A program made the position numbers and the translations under genes. Positions 24,258-32,945 of a stretch of 64,000 nucleotides of DNA are shown here, piece by piece. How positions within the stretch are numbered: the stretch's first letter is position 1; each line of letters begins with the position of its first letter. Location of the stretch: positions 22,917 through 86,916 of the forward strand of contig CAZDAW010000002.1 of the NCBI GenBank assembly GCA_964503685.1, in the 5' to 3' direction. Under the pieces are notes generated by a model that saw nothing but the letters and a program-made list of their open reading frames with translations, did not search any database and had not been told where the DNA came from. The DNA is from CAZDAW01 sp964503685 (GTDB lineage: Bacteria > Chloroflexota > Anaerolineae > Anaerolineales > Anaerolineaceae).

Positions 24258-25136
24258 TTACAGACTGGTAATTTCATTTACACTGAAATCCACGACCCCC
24301 AAATAGATGCGAATCGGTAATTTTACCTGCTGCAAATTATCCATGGCGGTCTGACGTGCTATGAGATCAATCTGTTTTTCTTTTCGTCCGGTAATCCAAA
24401 CGTGGGGGTTGAGAACATTGGCAACCGGTTTTAGCAGGTTGAATGGAATGTAGATGTTCATCGTTCCTGCAATCCCCAGAACGGTCATCTCAAAAGTGAT
24501 TAACATCACTCGCTCGTTTCCCATCATCATCTGAACCCAATGCTGATTTACAGTGCTGTCTTCCAAGCCCGGTTCTATAGACACTACCTTGCCCCACGCG
24601 GCTTTGAAATCGTTTAGCATGTGTTCAATCATTCCACGCAGTAACGACTGGTCGATTTCAGTTAAACCCCGTCCCTTTCCTTCCCGTTCGATTCTGCCGC
24701 CTAATCGTTGTTCCAGGATAACATAAGCCACATCGGGACTGATGGTCAGTACAATTTGGCCTGGTAGAGGCGCCAGCGTAATCATGTGGAACAGGCTGTT
24801 CTGAGGTAAATCTTTTAAGAAATCGTGAAAACGGCCCTGTTCGGTATGGACAACCCGCGGACGAAGGTTTGTTCGCAAAAAGGTGGGCAGGGAAGTTGTC
24901 AATCGTTCAGCCAGGTCCTCATGGACCAATTCAACCGCCCGCATCTGTTCTTTTGAGAAACGATCTGGCGACCAGAAGTTATATGCCTGTACCTTGCGCT
25001 CTCCAACTTTGGGTTTGGGACCGGGAACGGTTTGCTGACCCATGAGTTCGGCCAGGTTAACGCGGCCAGTGCCATCATGGTCTTCGACCTCGAGGGTACC
25101 TGATAGAAGAGCATCTATTTCGGATTGGGATAACAT
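24258..25136 (-). CDS. fliM: FliM, motor switch protein truncated before its SPOA domain
   Basis: FliM is the C-ring protein that binds CheY-P and FliG and sets rotation direction. The N-terminal 'MLSQSEIDALLSG' (CheY-binding element) and the middle domain ('LGGRIEREGKGRGLTEIDQS', 'LRGMIEHMLNDFKAAWGK') are intact. The frame ends at residue 292 after 'RIYLGVVDFSVNEITSL', exactly where the SPOA domain should begin, because codon 293 is TAA. The remainder of the domain is readable in the same frame at 24099-24257. A FliM lacking SPOA would not be expected to bind FliN normally. Confidence 0.82.
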   Translation of the reverse strand: MLSQSEIDALLSGTLEVEDHDGTGRVNLAELMGQQTVPGPKPKVGERKVQAYNFWSPDRFSKEQMRAVELVHEDLAERLTTSLPTFLRTNLRPRVVHTEQGRFHDFLKDLPQNSLFHMITLAPLPGQIVLTISPDVAYVILEQRLGGRIEREGKGRGLTEIDQSLLRGMIEHMLNDFKAAWGKVVSIEPGLEDSTVNQHWVQMMMGNERVMLITFEMTVLGIAGTMNIYIPFNLLKPVANVLNPHVWITGRKEKQIDLIARQTAMDNLQQVKLPIRIYLGVVDFSVNEITSL

Positions 25137-25147
25137 AGCCTTTTGGT

Positions 25148-25801
25148 TTACTGGACAACAAATTCGGTAAAATAAACTGAGATGATCTTATATTCGGGCA
25201 AACGGGCGCTGACATTCTGCAAAATTTCCAGGCGAAGCGCTTCTTTGCCTTCTGCTGTGTAAATCGATTCATAAGATTTTTGCGATAACAGTGTAACAAT
25301 CACATCATCGATAACGGGTTGTTTTGCGGCAATATGCTCGTCGAAGGTTTCCTTATAAGCGGTTTTTTCTTCCCCTTCCATGTTGTAATATTCAAGATCT
25401 GGCGGGGCAAATTCCAAAACAACCGTCGCCCGGACATATTTGCGTCCGGTTTGATCTGCCAGGTTGACAATTTTTGTACCGGTCTCAACCATAAAGCCTT
25501 CCCCCGGCTTGACTTCCACAAGCAAAGGTCCGCTGCTGGTCGCTTGAGCAACCGGTTCAGTGTGAACGACGGGCTGTGAAACAGGTTCAGCATTGTGCGC
25601 AACTTCAGCAGACGATGGCTGGGGATTTTCGGCCGTAGTTGATTGCCCGTCTGAATATGAATAAGTCAGATGAAACGGCTTGGGTAAATCATCTGGCGCG
25701 ATCATGATATATGCCATGAACAGATTTAAGAACACCGTTAAAGCCAGAACGAGTCCAGCAACGACCATACCAACTGTTTTAAGAATTTTCATAATTTTCA
25801 T
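25148..25801 (-). CDS. fliL: FliL, stator-associated membrane protein
   Basis: FliL is a single-pass protein around the stator that supports torque. The 217-residue protein has one N-terminal transmembrane helix ('TVGMVVAGLVLALTVFLNLF'), an extended Pro/Ala/Glu/Val-rich linker, then a FliL domain with 'KYVRATVVLEFAPPDLEY', 'PVIDDVIVTLLSQKSYESIY' and 'EALRLEILQNVSARLPEY'. ATG 25801 has AAAGGGG upstream; a TTG three codons earlier is an alternative. It lies between motB and fliM, as in many Gram-positives. Confidence 0.85.
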   Translation of the reverse strand: MKIMKILKTVGMVVAGLVLALTVFLNLFMAYIMIAPDDLPKPFHLTYSYSDGQSTTAENPQPSSAEVAHNAEPVSQPVVHTEPVAQATSSGPLLVEVKPGEGFMVETGTKIVNLADQTGRKYVRATVVLEFAPPDLEYYNMEGEEKTAYKETFDEHIAAKQPVIDDVIVTLLSQKSYESIYTAEGKEALRLEILQNVSARLPEYKIISVYFTEFVVQ

Positions 25802-25816
25802 AGGAAACAAACCCCT

Positions 25817-26596
25817 TTATGGAGTCACCTGTCCGGTATTTGAAACAATAGGACTGATGCTTGTGTTTACGAAATCGGATTCGACGGAATAAATAATAAT
25901 AATTTCGGCGCGGCTATTTAGAGAACGGTGCTCATCGGTGTCATTTGGAAATATAGGTTCGTACTCACCGCGCCCACTTGCAGTCATTCGATCAGGCGCT
26001 ATGCCTTTTGATTGCATGTATTCCACAATAGTCATTGCTCTGGCAACCGAGAGCTCCCAGTTAGAGCGGTATTGAGGATCTGCTGGCGGCGTATTATCGG
26101 TATGTCCTACCACGCGTATCTCATTATCAAGATTCTTGACCATATCGATAATTGTGTCCAACACTGGATAGGATTCTGTTTGTAATTGAGCTGTACCAGG
26201 GACAAATACAATTTTTTCGGCGATTGATATCAATACACCTTCAATGTTGTTTTGAACGCTAACCGATCCGCCAAGGTTATTGGAAGATAATAAATCCGTA
26301 AGTTGGCCGGCTACTTCCACCGAGTCCAATGGCGCTTTAGGAATTCCTGGAATAACGATAGGAGCTGATTGTCCCTCGTTTTCGCCTGTTCCACCAGATG
26401 AATTGATATCCGGACTGACGACGCTTGCGGCGGCTCCTCCGCCGCCGAAGGCGACTTTAAAACTTTCAGCCAGTTGTTTATATTTTTCCACATCCACCTT
26501 GCTCATGGACCACAGTACGACAAACAGCACCATCAACAGAGTGATGAAATCTGCGTAACTGACCAACCAACGATCACCACCGCCACCGTGACTCAT
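25817..26596 (-). CDS. motB: MotB, stator peptidoglycan-binding subunit
   Basis: MotB anchors the stator to the wall and carries the ion-binding Asp. That residue lies in 'DRWLVSYADFITLLMVLFVV' (Asp17 or close). The C-terminal OmpA-like domain has 'RVVGHTDNTPPADPQYRSNW' and 'ELSVARAMTIVEYMQSKG'. It has 259 residues. Its ATG overlaps the motA stop by 4 nt (ATGA), the standard coupled motAB pair. Confidence 0.93.
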   Translation of the reverse strand: MSHGGGGDRWLVSYADFITLLMVLFVVLWSMSKVDVEKYKQLAESFKVAFGGGGAAASVVSPDINSSGGTGENEGQSAPIVIPGIPKAPLDSVEVAGQLTDLLSSNNLGGSVSVQNNIEGVLISIAEKIVFVPGTAQLQTESYPVLDTIIDMVKNLDNEIRVVGHTDNTPPADPQYRSNWELSVARAMTIVEYMQSKGIAPDRMTASGRGEYEPIFPNDTDEHRSLNSRAEIIIIYSVESDFVNTSISPIVSNTGQVTP

Positions 26597-27399
26597 GCTG
26601 ATGCCTTCGCTTTCTGCTTCGATCCCTGTTCGTCTGATATTCTTTCATTTGGCGGCAGGAAAGCATTGAGTTTCTCTTTGACAATTCTGGGGTTTTCACC
26701 TGCTTGAAGCGCCAATATTCCTTCAACCAATAAATGGCGATAGGCAATTTCCTCGTCGTCATTCGCTTTGAGCTTATTCCCGATTGGAATCCAGATCAGG
26801 TTTGCAGACAACAATCCCCACAACGTTGCTAAAAACGCAGTTGCAATTGCTTTAGTAAATTTGGCGGCGTCTTCCAATTCTTTTAACACGGTGATTAACC
26901 CCATTACTGTGCCAATAATCCCGAATGTTGGAGAAAAGCCACCGGCCGCTGCAAAGAACCCAATTCCTTGTTCGTGACGCTCGTGCATGTGCTTGATTTC
27001 GATTTCAAGAATTGCGCGCACCTGGGCCGGATCAACGCCATCAACCACGAGCATGACACCCTTTTGCAAAAAAGGATCGGGTAATTTTTTCGCTTCTTCT
27101 TCCAACGCCAGCAAACCCTCACGGCGCGCTTTATCTGCCATGTTAACAAGAGAGTGGATCGCTTTTTCTGGCTCCATTTTGGCTTTGCTTCCCAAAAAAG
27201 CGATCATCAAGTATTTGGGTATCTTGATAGCCACCGAGAGAGGGGAAGAGGCGACTGATGCGACTAATGAGCCTCCGAAGGTGAGTAAAATTGCCTGGGG
27301 GGCGCCAAAAAGTTCTGCCGGGCTACCGCCGTCAAGTATCATTACGAGGGAAACAAGTACTGCCGCCCCGACAATCCCAATGATTGTTGCAAGATCCAT
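26593..27399 (-). CDS. motA: MotA, stator ion-channel subunit
   Basis: MotA is the four-helix stator protein that contacts FliG. The 268-residue product begins 'MDLATIIGIVGAAVLVSLVM' and contains 'GFFAAAGGFSPTFGIIGTVM' followed by 'GLITVLKELEDAAKFTKAIA', the MotA/PomA signature. Cytoplasmic charged segments for FliG interaction are present. Whether protons or sodium are used is not clear from sequence alone. Confidence 0.93.
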   Translation of the reverse strand: MDLATIIGIVGAAVLVSLVMILDGGSPAELFGAPQAILLTFGGSLVASVASSPLSVAIKIPKYLMIAFLGSKAKMEPEKAIHSLVNMADKARREGLLALEEEAKKLPDPFLQKGVMLVVDGVDPAQVRAILEIEIKHMHERHEQGIGFFAAAGGFSPTFGIIGTVMGLITVLKELEDAAKFTKAIATAFLATLWGLLSANLIWIPIGNKLKANDDEEIAYRHLLVEGILALQAGENPRIVKEKLNAFLPPNERISDEQGSKQKAKASA

Positions 27400-27402
27400 A
27401 AG

Positions 27403-27618
27403 TTAACCGATCTCCTTTTTTACAAGGTGAAGCTGAGGGTTGTGAACCAATTGCTGATAAGCAATAAATCGTTCGATGACTGATTTAGGATCATCCTTCA
27501 CCACAATTTTTATATTTTCCGTCAATGTAATCACGGTATCTGGCGTGGACTCGAGAATTTTAATATGGTCCGGATTGATAAACAATTTTGAACCATTAAA
27601 CCGTGTCACTTCAATCAT
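27403..27618 (-). CDS. FlbD/SwrD-family small flagellar protein
   Basis: This 71-residue protein matches the small FlbD family (SwrD in B. subtilis), which lies in flagellar operons and raises motor power in Bacillus. The signature is 'MIEVTRFNGSKLFINPDHI', then 'VITLTENIKIVVKDDPKSVI' and 'RFIAYQQLV'. AAGGA lies 7-8 nt before ATG 27618; a longer frame from 27645 lacks that support. It is the first gene of the minus-strand flagellar operon, just before motA. Confidence 0.83.
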   Translation of the reverse strand: MIEVTRFNGSKLFINPDHIKILESTPDTVITLTENIKIVVKDDPKSVIERFIAYQQLVHNPQLHLVKKEIG

Positions 27619-27927
27619 TTGGGATTCCTTGTATATATCATGCATAAATCAAGATGTACAAACAATCTATCGAGGACTTGAAAATAGACCTTTTCGAGGT
27701 TTTCGATAAAATCTGCCTTTACTTTAACATAGCCGTTATCCTTTGGGTGTAAATAGCTCGTGAAACCAGGATAAATGAAATCTAAAATTTTGGAAGAGCT
27801 CACGAGCATTGTTTTATCAATCCTGTCGAATAATTGACACATCCTAATCAGCGCTTTAATGTATAATGATGATATGCATTGACATGGTTTGACCGGAATT
27901 AGATTAATAAAAATGCTCAGAGAGTAA
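27619..27927. promoter_or_regulatory. Divergent intergenic region: flagellar operon and two-component module
   Basis: About 309 bp separate the minus-strand swrD-mot operon from the plus-strand HTH-kinase genes. On the plus strand TTGACA (27879-27884), 18 nt, ATTAAT (27903-27908) is a fair sigma-A promoter for the HTH gene at 27928. A dyad GCTCGTGA (27756-27763) and TCACGAGC (27800-27807) lies mid-region, a possible operator. On the minus strand TAAAGT (27726-27721) with a weak sigma-28 -10 (5/8) at 27707-27700 is the best late-promoter candidate. A 75-codon minus-strand frame here has no recognisable product, and I treat it as chance. Confidence 0.4.
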
Positions 27928-28173
27928 ATGAACTCTACTCAACCGGACGATCAGGATCAGATGACTTTATTAACAGCGCGTGAGGCGGCATTTTATTTGC
28001 GCGTTAGCTTGTCCACACTGTATCGAATGGAGCAGCGCGGTAAATTAACCTCGTTGCGAACGCCAGGCGGTCACCGGCGATATACATTACAGATGTTAAA
28101 TGCATGTCTCACCTATGCGCAGGAAACGGATCGAAGTCTGCCAGATTTCTCTCGGAGTATGGAAAGAATATGA
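27928..28173 (+). CDS. Excisionase/MerR-type HTH protein (BldC-like)
   Basis: This is a stand-alone 81-residue DNA-binding domain. 'LLTAREAAFYLRVSLSTLYR' and 'MEQRGKLTSLRTPGGHRRYT' are the excisionase/MerR-like winged HTH, with the PGGHRRY wing. Such proteins in actinobacteria (BldC) regulate development. The stop overlaps the next start (ATGA), so it is coupled to the hybrid kinase and may be the DNA-binding output of that module. It could act on the neighbouring dyad. Confidence 0.8.
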   Translation: MNSTQPDDQDQMTLLTAREAAFYLRVSLSTLYRMEQRGKLTSLRTPGGHRRYTLQMLNACLTYAQETDRSLPDFSRSMERI

Positions 28174-30029
28174 CTGGCAATTATCGCGTATTAGCGGTCG
28201 ATGATAATATCAATCAAGTCGAGTTGGTGAAAGATTATCTTCAATTGCTTCCCGGTTTCGTTGTTGATACAGCATGGAATGAAGAGATTCTGTGGAAGCA
28301 ATTGGAATCGATTAAATATGACGCCATGTTGCTCGACTATCAAATGCCGGATACAAATGGATTGAAAATATTATCTGAACTTTCCGCTAAAGGACATAAA
28401 TTTCCAGTTATTATGGTAACTGGTCAAGGGGATGAGCGGGTAGCAGCGCAGGCGATTCAAAGAGGCGCTGTTGATTATGTCGTCAAGAGCGGCAATTACC
28501 TGGAAGAATTGCCGGCTATCATTGAAAAGGCCGTTCGCCTATCGCAGCTACAATTATCGGTAGAGAAGTCGCTTGAGCAAATTCGCTATCAGGCGTTATT
28601 GCTTAACAATGTGCGCGACGCGGTGATTGTCTGGAACCTTGATGGTAAGATCACGTATTGGAATCCGGCTGCTGAAAAGTTGTTTGGCAAGCAGGCTTCA
28701 GATTGTATGGGACAATCTGTCGCCGAAAGATATTTTGCCCATTTTGTTCCCCCTGTCCAATTAAATTCCCTGGAACATGTTGATTGCGAAATCGAACGCG
28801 AGTACATCGTTAATGAACAGGAAACTATCTGGGTAAGCTCGCGGATAACTGTTCTGAGTGATCCAAAAGATAAACGGCAGATCATGGGTTATATGGATGT
28901 GTCGCGTGATATCACGGCGCGTAAACGAGCGGAAGTGCTGTTGCGCGAAAGTGAAGCGCGTTATCGAGCGATAGTGGATGATCACCAGACGGAAATGATC
29001 CGACGATTTCTGCCTAATGGAAAATTGACTTTTGTCAATGAGACGTACTGCCATTATTTTGATCAAAAACGAGAAGCGTTGTTAGGGCGCGATTATCTGG
29101 AGTTTGCATTAAAAGATGATCAGGGCAAGGTCAGATCGGCGCTGTCTCGCCTCACTTATGAGAATCCGGTGCATGTATCGGAATATAGAGTCGTGCTTCC
29201 AAATGGCCATATTCGTTGGAACGAATGGACGGATAGAGCGATATTTGATGAAACGAAGCATTTTGTCGAATTTCAATCTGTGGGAAGAGATATCACCGAT
29301 CGCAAGAAGATGCAAAAACAAATAGAGACCGCTCAAATGCATCTAATTCAATCAGCGCGCCTTACCGCGATTGGCGAGCTATCTTCAGGGATTGCGCATC
29401 AGATATATAATCCACTGACGACCATAATTGCTGACGCTCAACTTTTAAGACATGATTTACCGTCAGGGCATCCGGCGCGCGAATCGCTTGACGCAATCAT
29501 TAAAGCGGGCTGGAAAGCGCAGGAAGTTGTACAAAAGTTGCTGGATTTTTCACGACCAACAACTGATACACTTGAACATCTGTCGGTAAATAAGACAATT
29601 GAATCCGCTTTATCACTTGTCCGCCACCAAATTGAAGCAAATGGCGTGAATATTATTGTTAAACTTGATGCTGATTTACCGGAAGTTGTGGCAAATTCGC
29701 ATCAGTTGGAAGATTTGTGGGTCAATTTATTGCTTCTGGCGCGCGATGCTACAGCAGATGGAAACAAACATACAATAACGGTTACTTCAACAAAGAAACC
29801 TGATCATTCATCTGTTATTGTCGAAGTAATTGATGACGGTAAACTCATCTTACCTGAACAAATCGATTCGATCTTTGAACCTAATTTTACCGGCCCGTCA
29901 AGCGGACGGGGTTCGGGTATGGAATTAAGTATCTGCCGTGAAATTGTCCGGCAGCATGGTGGAGAAATCAGGGCTGAGAGCTCTCCTGCTCTAGGTACTG
30001 TATTCCGAGTTATCCTTCCAAAGGAGTAA
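28170..30029 (+). CDS. REC-PAS-PAS histidine kinase with degenerate catalytic domain
   Basis: A 619-residue signalling protein. It has an N-terminal receiver (about 4-120; Asp in 'DAMLLDYQMPDTNGLKI'), PAS at about 145-255, PAS at about 265-385, then dimerisation and ATPase-like domains. The H-box keeps His410 but reads 'GIAHQIYNPLTTI' instead of HEINNPL. The N-box Asn is replaced ('WVNLLLLARDA'), G1 reads 'IDDGKLILP' not DxGxG, and G2 reads 'GRGSGMELS' where the intact paralog has GRGTGLGLS. ATP binding is probably lost, so this may be a sensor scaffold or pseudokinase. ATG 28170 overlaps the HTH stop. Confidence 0.85.
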   Translation: MTGNYRVLAVDDNINQVELVKDYLQLLPGFVVDTAWNEEILWKQLESIKYDAMLLDYQMPDTNGLKILSELSAKGHKFPVIMVTGQGDERVAAQAIQRGAVDYVVKSGNYLEELPAIIEKAVRLSQLQLSVEKSLEQIRYQALLLNNVRDAVIVWNLDGKITYWNPAAEKLFGKQASDCMGQSVAERYFAHFVPPVQLNSLEHVDCEIEREYIVNEQETIWVSSRITVLSDPKDKRQIMGYMDVSRDITARKRAEVLLRESEARYRAIVDDHQTEMIRRFLPNGKLTFVNETYCHYFDQKREALLGRDYLEFALKDDQGKVRSALSRLTYENPVHVSEYRVVLPNGHIRWNEWTDRAIFDETKHFVEFQSVGRDITDRKKMQKQIETAQMHLIQSARLTAIGELSSGIAHQIYNPLTTIIADAQLLRHDLPSGHPARESLDAIIKAGWKAQEVVQKLLDFSRPTTDTLEHLSVNKTIESALSLVRHQIEANGVNIIVKLDADLPEVVANSHQLEDLWVNLLLLARDATADGNKHTITVTSTKKPDHSSVIVEVIDDGKLILPEQIDSIFEPNFTGPSSGRGSGMELSICREIVRQHGGEIRAESSPALGTVFRVILPKE

Positions 30030-30032
30030 ATT

Positions 30033-30833
30033 ATGGAGCCAGCGAATATATTAGTGATAGAGGATGATGAAATTGTTGCAAAAACGATAGAACGTTGTTT
30101 ACGTGGTGATGAGTTTCGAGTATTAATCGCAAACAGTGGGGTTGAAGGACTGAAATTGGCGCGCCGTCGTCCACCTGACCTGGTAATTCTGGATGTTATC
30201 ATGCCTGGTATGGATGGATATACCGTATGTCGTGAAATGCGCGCAGATCCAATTCTGGCAAATGTACCTGTATTGTTTCTCACCGCGAAGAGTAAAGATG
30301 AAGATAAGATTTCGGGCTTTACCGCAGGCGCCGATGACTATTTAAGCAAACCATTTAATATTGATGAGTTGATTTTACGCGTCAGAGCTATTTTGCGGCG
30401 GATGAAAATTGTTCAAAAAGAAAGTCAATCGCAGATGCCTCCGGAAATTGTTGGGGGAGGAGGATATACCGCTGGCAGTGTTCAAACTGTCAGAGGGGAT
30501 GGAAAATCGGGCACAGAACATATGCTGGTTATTGGCGGATATGCCCTGGATACTCGAACCTATGAGCTAAAAACACCAGATAGAGGCAAAGTTCGTCTTA
30601 CACCAGTACAATTTGATCTGCTGTATCATTTGATGAGTCATCCAGGAGAGATATTCTCTCCCTCTCGGTTGTTGGATGAAGTATGGGATTATCCAACTGA
30701 TGCCGGCAGCCCAGATTTAGTTCGTGTGCATGTGAAGAATCTGCGCGAGCGGATTGAATCAGACCCCAGAACGCCGTCTTTTATCAGAACCGTACCCGGC
30801 TATGGATACACAATAAACCCCGATACCGACTAG
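30033..30833 (+). CDS. OmpR/PhoB-type response regulator
   Basis: A receiver (about 1-122) with acidic pair 'VIEDDE', phospho-Asp in 'DLVILDVIMPGMDGYTVC', and Thr/Lys in 'FLTAKSKDED' and 'YLSKPFN'. It is followed by a Gly-rich linker and a winged-helix DNA-binding domain (about 165-262: 'VRLTPVQFDLLYHLMSHPGE', 'HVKNLRERIESD', 'TVPGYGYTI'). At 266 residues it has a longer linker than usual. It lies between the degenerate and the intact kinase, and the latter is the likely phosphodonor. Confidence 0.9.
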   Translation: MEPANILVIEDDEIVAKTIERCLRGDEFRVLIANSGVEGLKLARRRPPDLVILDVIMPGMDGYTVCREMRADPILANVPVLFLTAKSKDEDKISGFTAGADDYLSKPFNIDELILRVRAILRRMKIVQKESQSQMPPEIVGGGGYTAGSVQTVRGDGKSGTEHMLVIGGYALDTRTYELKTPDRGKVRLTPVQFDLLYHLMSHPGEIFSPSRLLDEVWDYPTDAGSPDLVRVHVKNLRERIESDPRTPSFIRTVPGYGYTINPDTD

Positions 30834-30843
30834 GGGTTCTTTT

Positions 30844-32928
30844 ATGGAACATTTTAAAGATATAAAACAAGATAATGATTTTATGAAAGACGATGGTTTA
30901 TTCGTTGATTTCTTTGATAAACCTGATGATCTTGAGGTTGTCTTATTAAAGGTGTTGATTGCTGCGCTTGAGAAAGTGAATCGACCTGGCGGCCTGATCA
31001 TTGTTCAATCTTCCATCGAACAAAGACCTTTACTGTTGGTAACACATCAAATTAATCCGGTGTGGGAAAAAGAGATTAACATTCAAGATAGTCAACTCCG
31101 AAGATTAATTAATAGTGTTATTTCGAGTGGCAGTGAGATCAATGTGGATTCTGTCCCTGACGTGGCTTCACTGACACCCCTTCTGGCTCAAGGAGATATT
31201 CAGGGGGCGCTTCTTGTTAGCGGGAACCGATGTTCGCCGGATGAGCAGGTATGGCTCAATTCTTTGGGACAACGCGTGGGACGGTATATTCAGGATAAAC
31301 GTGCGTTTAATAGGGGAACGGATATCAATAAGAATCTGGCATTATTCCAGATGGTATCGAAGATAATTTCATCTAATATTGATTATGATGAGACACAAAA
31401 GCAATTGCTCATTGACATCTGTAAAATTCTAGATGCAGAAATCAGCGGGCTTGCTTTGTGGAATGAAGAAATTAACCAATTGGTGATCAAGCGTTATTCG
31501 TTAAATGAGCATGATCTGGTTTATTTTGTTCGGGCAAAACAAGAGGATGGAATTTTAGACGCTTGCTTGAGTAGTCAAACAGCCATTATAGTCAATGATC
31601 TGGATTCTGAACCGATGCACGACTCAAAGAATGATTTTGGAGATGGCTTTACGGCCCATTCAATATTATGCGCTCCTTTATTGGTTGAAAATCGTGTTAT
31701 CGGCACACTGCAATTGTTTAATAAGCTAACTGGTAAATTTGATTTAGCGGACAAAGAGTTGCTAATTACCATAGCTAAGTGGGTTGCTTATACATTTTAT
31801 AACTCCAGCCTGGTTCGCCAGATAAAAGTTGATAATGCCGAACTTGAAGCCAGCCGGTGGGAATTGCTCCGTTCACGAAATACATTAAGAGCATTATTTG
31901 ATAGTTTGCCGCTTTCAATGTACATCGTTGATCGCAAATATAACCTGATTGCAGTTAACATGAACCGCTCAGTGAGAGTTAATGATAAGCCTAACATATT
32001 AGTTGGAAGACTTTGTTATGAGGCTCTTTATCAAAGGAATGATCCCTGTCCAGGTTGCCGGGTGAGTGAAACGTTGTTTGGCGGACAGGATACAATGCGC
32101 ACTGAGAGAAGATGGGAAACCGGGGATGAGCCTTTCGAATGGGAAATCAGCACATACCCGATACATGGCGGAACCGGTCAAACCCTGCAGGCGGTTATCG
32201 TTGAGCAGGATGTAACGGAAAAGCGCAGGCTGGAAACAACTCTGGCGCAATCGGAAAAACTGGCAGCAGTTGGTCAGTTGGCAGCAGGTGTTGCGCACGA
32301 AATCAATAACCCTTTGGCCGCAATTATTGCCAACGCTCAAATGTTACACCGACAACTTCCACCCGATCCAGATTTGCGGGAATCCCTGGATCTAATTTTA
32401 CAGGCAGGCGCAAGAGCTTCACAGGTGGTGCATAATTTACTCGATTTTGCTCGAAAAGAGCAGTATGAATTTCTCCCAACGGATTTGAATGAAACGATTC
32501 AGAATTCGTTGTCGTTGGTGCAACATGAAATTGTTTCTCGGTCTATAGAATTGAAATTTGAACCGGGGAAAAACCTGCCATTGATCATGGCGAGTAAAGA
32601 TCATTTGCAAGGCGTCTGGTTGAATTTAATTATGAATGCAATGGATGCCTTGCGTGGCGAAGGGCATAATGAAATTAGAATTACCACCCAGGTTCATGGA
32701 AATGAATTTCGGGTCATTGTTGCAGATACGGGAACCGGTATGCCGCCTGAGCGGATTCCACGGATATTTGAACCTTTTTATACAACAAAAGAATCAGGAC
32801 GTGGAACAGGTTTAGGACTTTCGCTGTGCCACCGGATTGTCAAGCAGCACGGTGGACATATTGAGGTCGATAGTCAAGTTGGGATTGGGACCCGATTTAC
32901 TGTTGTTCTTCCTGTTACCCCCGGATAA
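30844..32928 (+). CDS. GAF/PAS histidine kinase (catalytically intact)
   Basis: A cytoplasmic sensor kinase of 694 residues with no membrane segment. It has an N-terminal GAF-like region (about 20-150), a GAF domain (about 160-325), PAS (about 340-460, containing 'DPCPGCRVSE', which could bind metal), then HisKA with His485 in 'VAHEINNPLAA'. The HATPase has an intact N-box 'WLNLIMNAMDAL', G1 'ADTGTGMPP' and G2 'GRGTGLGLS'. It presumably phosphorylates the upstream OmpR-type regulator. Its last 200 residues align with those of the degenerate kinase, so the two are paralogs. Confidence 0.88.
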   Translation: MEHFKDIKQDNDFMKDDGLFVDFFDKPDDLEVVLLKVLIAALEKVNRPGGLIIVQSSIEQRPLLLVTHQINPVWEKEINIQDSQLRRLINSVISSGSEINVDSVPDVASLTPLLAQGDIQGALLVSGNRCSPDEQVWLNSLGQRVGRYIQDKRAFNRGTDINKNLALFQMVSKIISSNIDYDETQKQLLIDICKILDAEISGLALWNEEINQLVIKRYSLNEHDLVYFVRAKQEDGILDACLSSQTAIIVNDLDSEPMHDSKNDFGDGFTAHSILCAPLLVENRVIGTLQLFNKLTGKFDLADKELLITIAKWVAYTFYNSSLVRQIKVDNAELEASRWELLRSRNTLRALFDSLPLSMYIVDRKYNLIAVNMNRSVRVNDKPNILVGRLCYEALYQRNDPCPGCRVSETLFGGQDTMRTERRWETGDEPFEWEISTYPIHGGTGQTLQAVIVEQDVTEKRRLETTLAQSEKLAAVGQLAAGVAHEINNPLAAIIANAQMLHRQLPPDPDLRESLDLILQAGARASQVVHNLLDFARKEQYEFLPTDLNETIQNSLSLVQHEIVSRSIELKFEPGKNLPLIMASKDHLQGVWLNLIMNAMDALRGEGHNEIRITTQVHGNEFRVIVADTGTGMPPERIPRIFEPFYTTKESGRGTGLGLSLCHRIVKQHGGHIEVDSQVGIGTRFTVVLPVTPG

Positions 32929-32944
32929 TCTGCTATAACAGATT
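32927..32944 (+). terminator. Hairpin at convergent ends
   Basis: AATCTG (32927-32932) and CAGATT (32939-32944) form a 6-bp stem with a 6-nt loop, followed by TTCTATTT on the plus strand. It lies between the kinase stop and the end of the minus-strand FGE-like gene. The stem is short and AT-rich, so it is a weak terminator candidate. Confidence 0.4.
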
Positions 32945-32945
32945 T

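Noticed and set aside
23901..24260. Stop-codon reassignment (TAA or TGA as sense) as an explanation for the fliM/fliN stops
   Set aside because: Many other genes in the window end cleanly at TAA or TGA, including pairs overlapping as ATGA, and no other gene shows internal TAA or TGA within a conserved domain.
27615..27842. 75-codon minus-strand frame upstream of swrD
   Set aside because: No recognisable domain, no Shine-Dalgarno, and it fills the promoter region of the operon.
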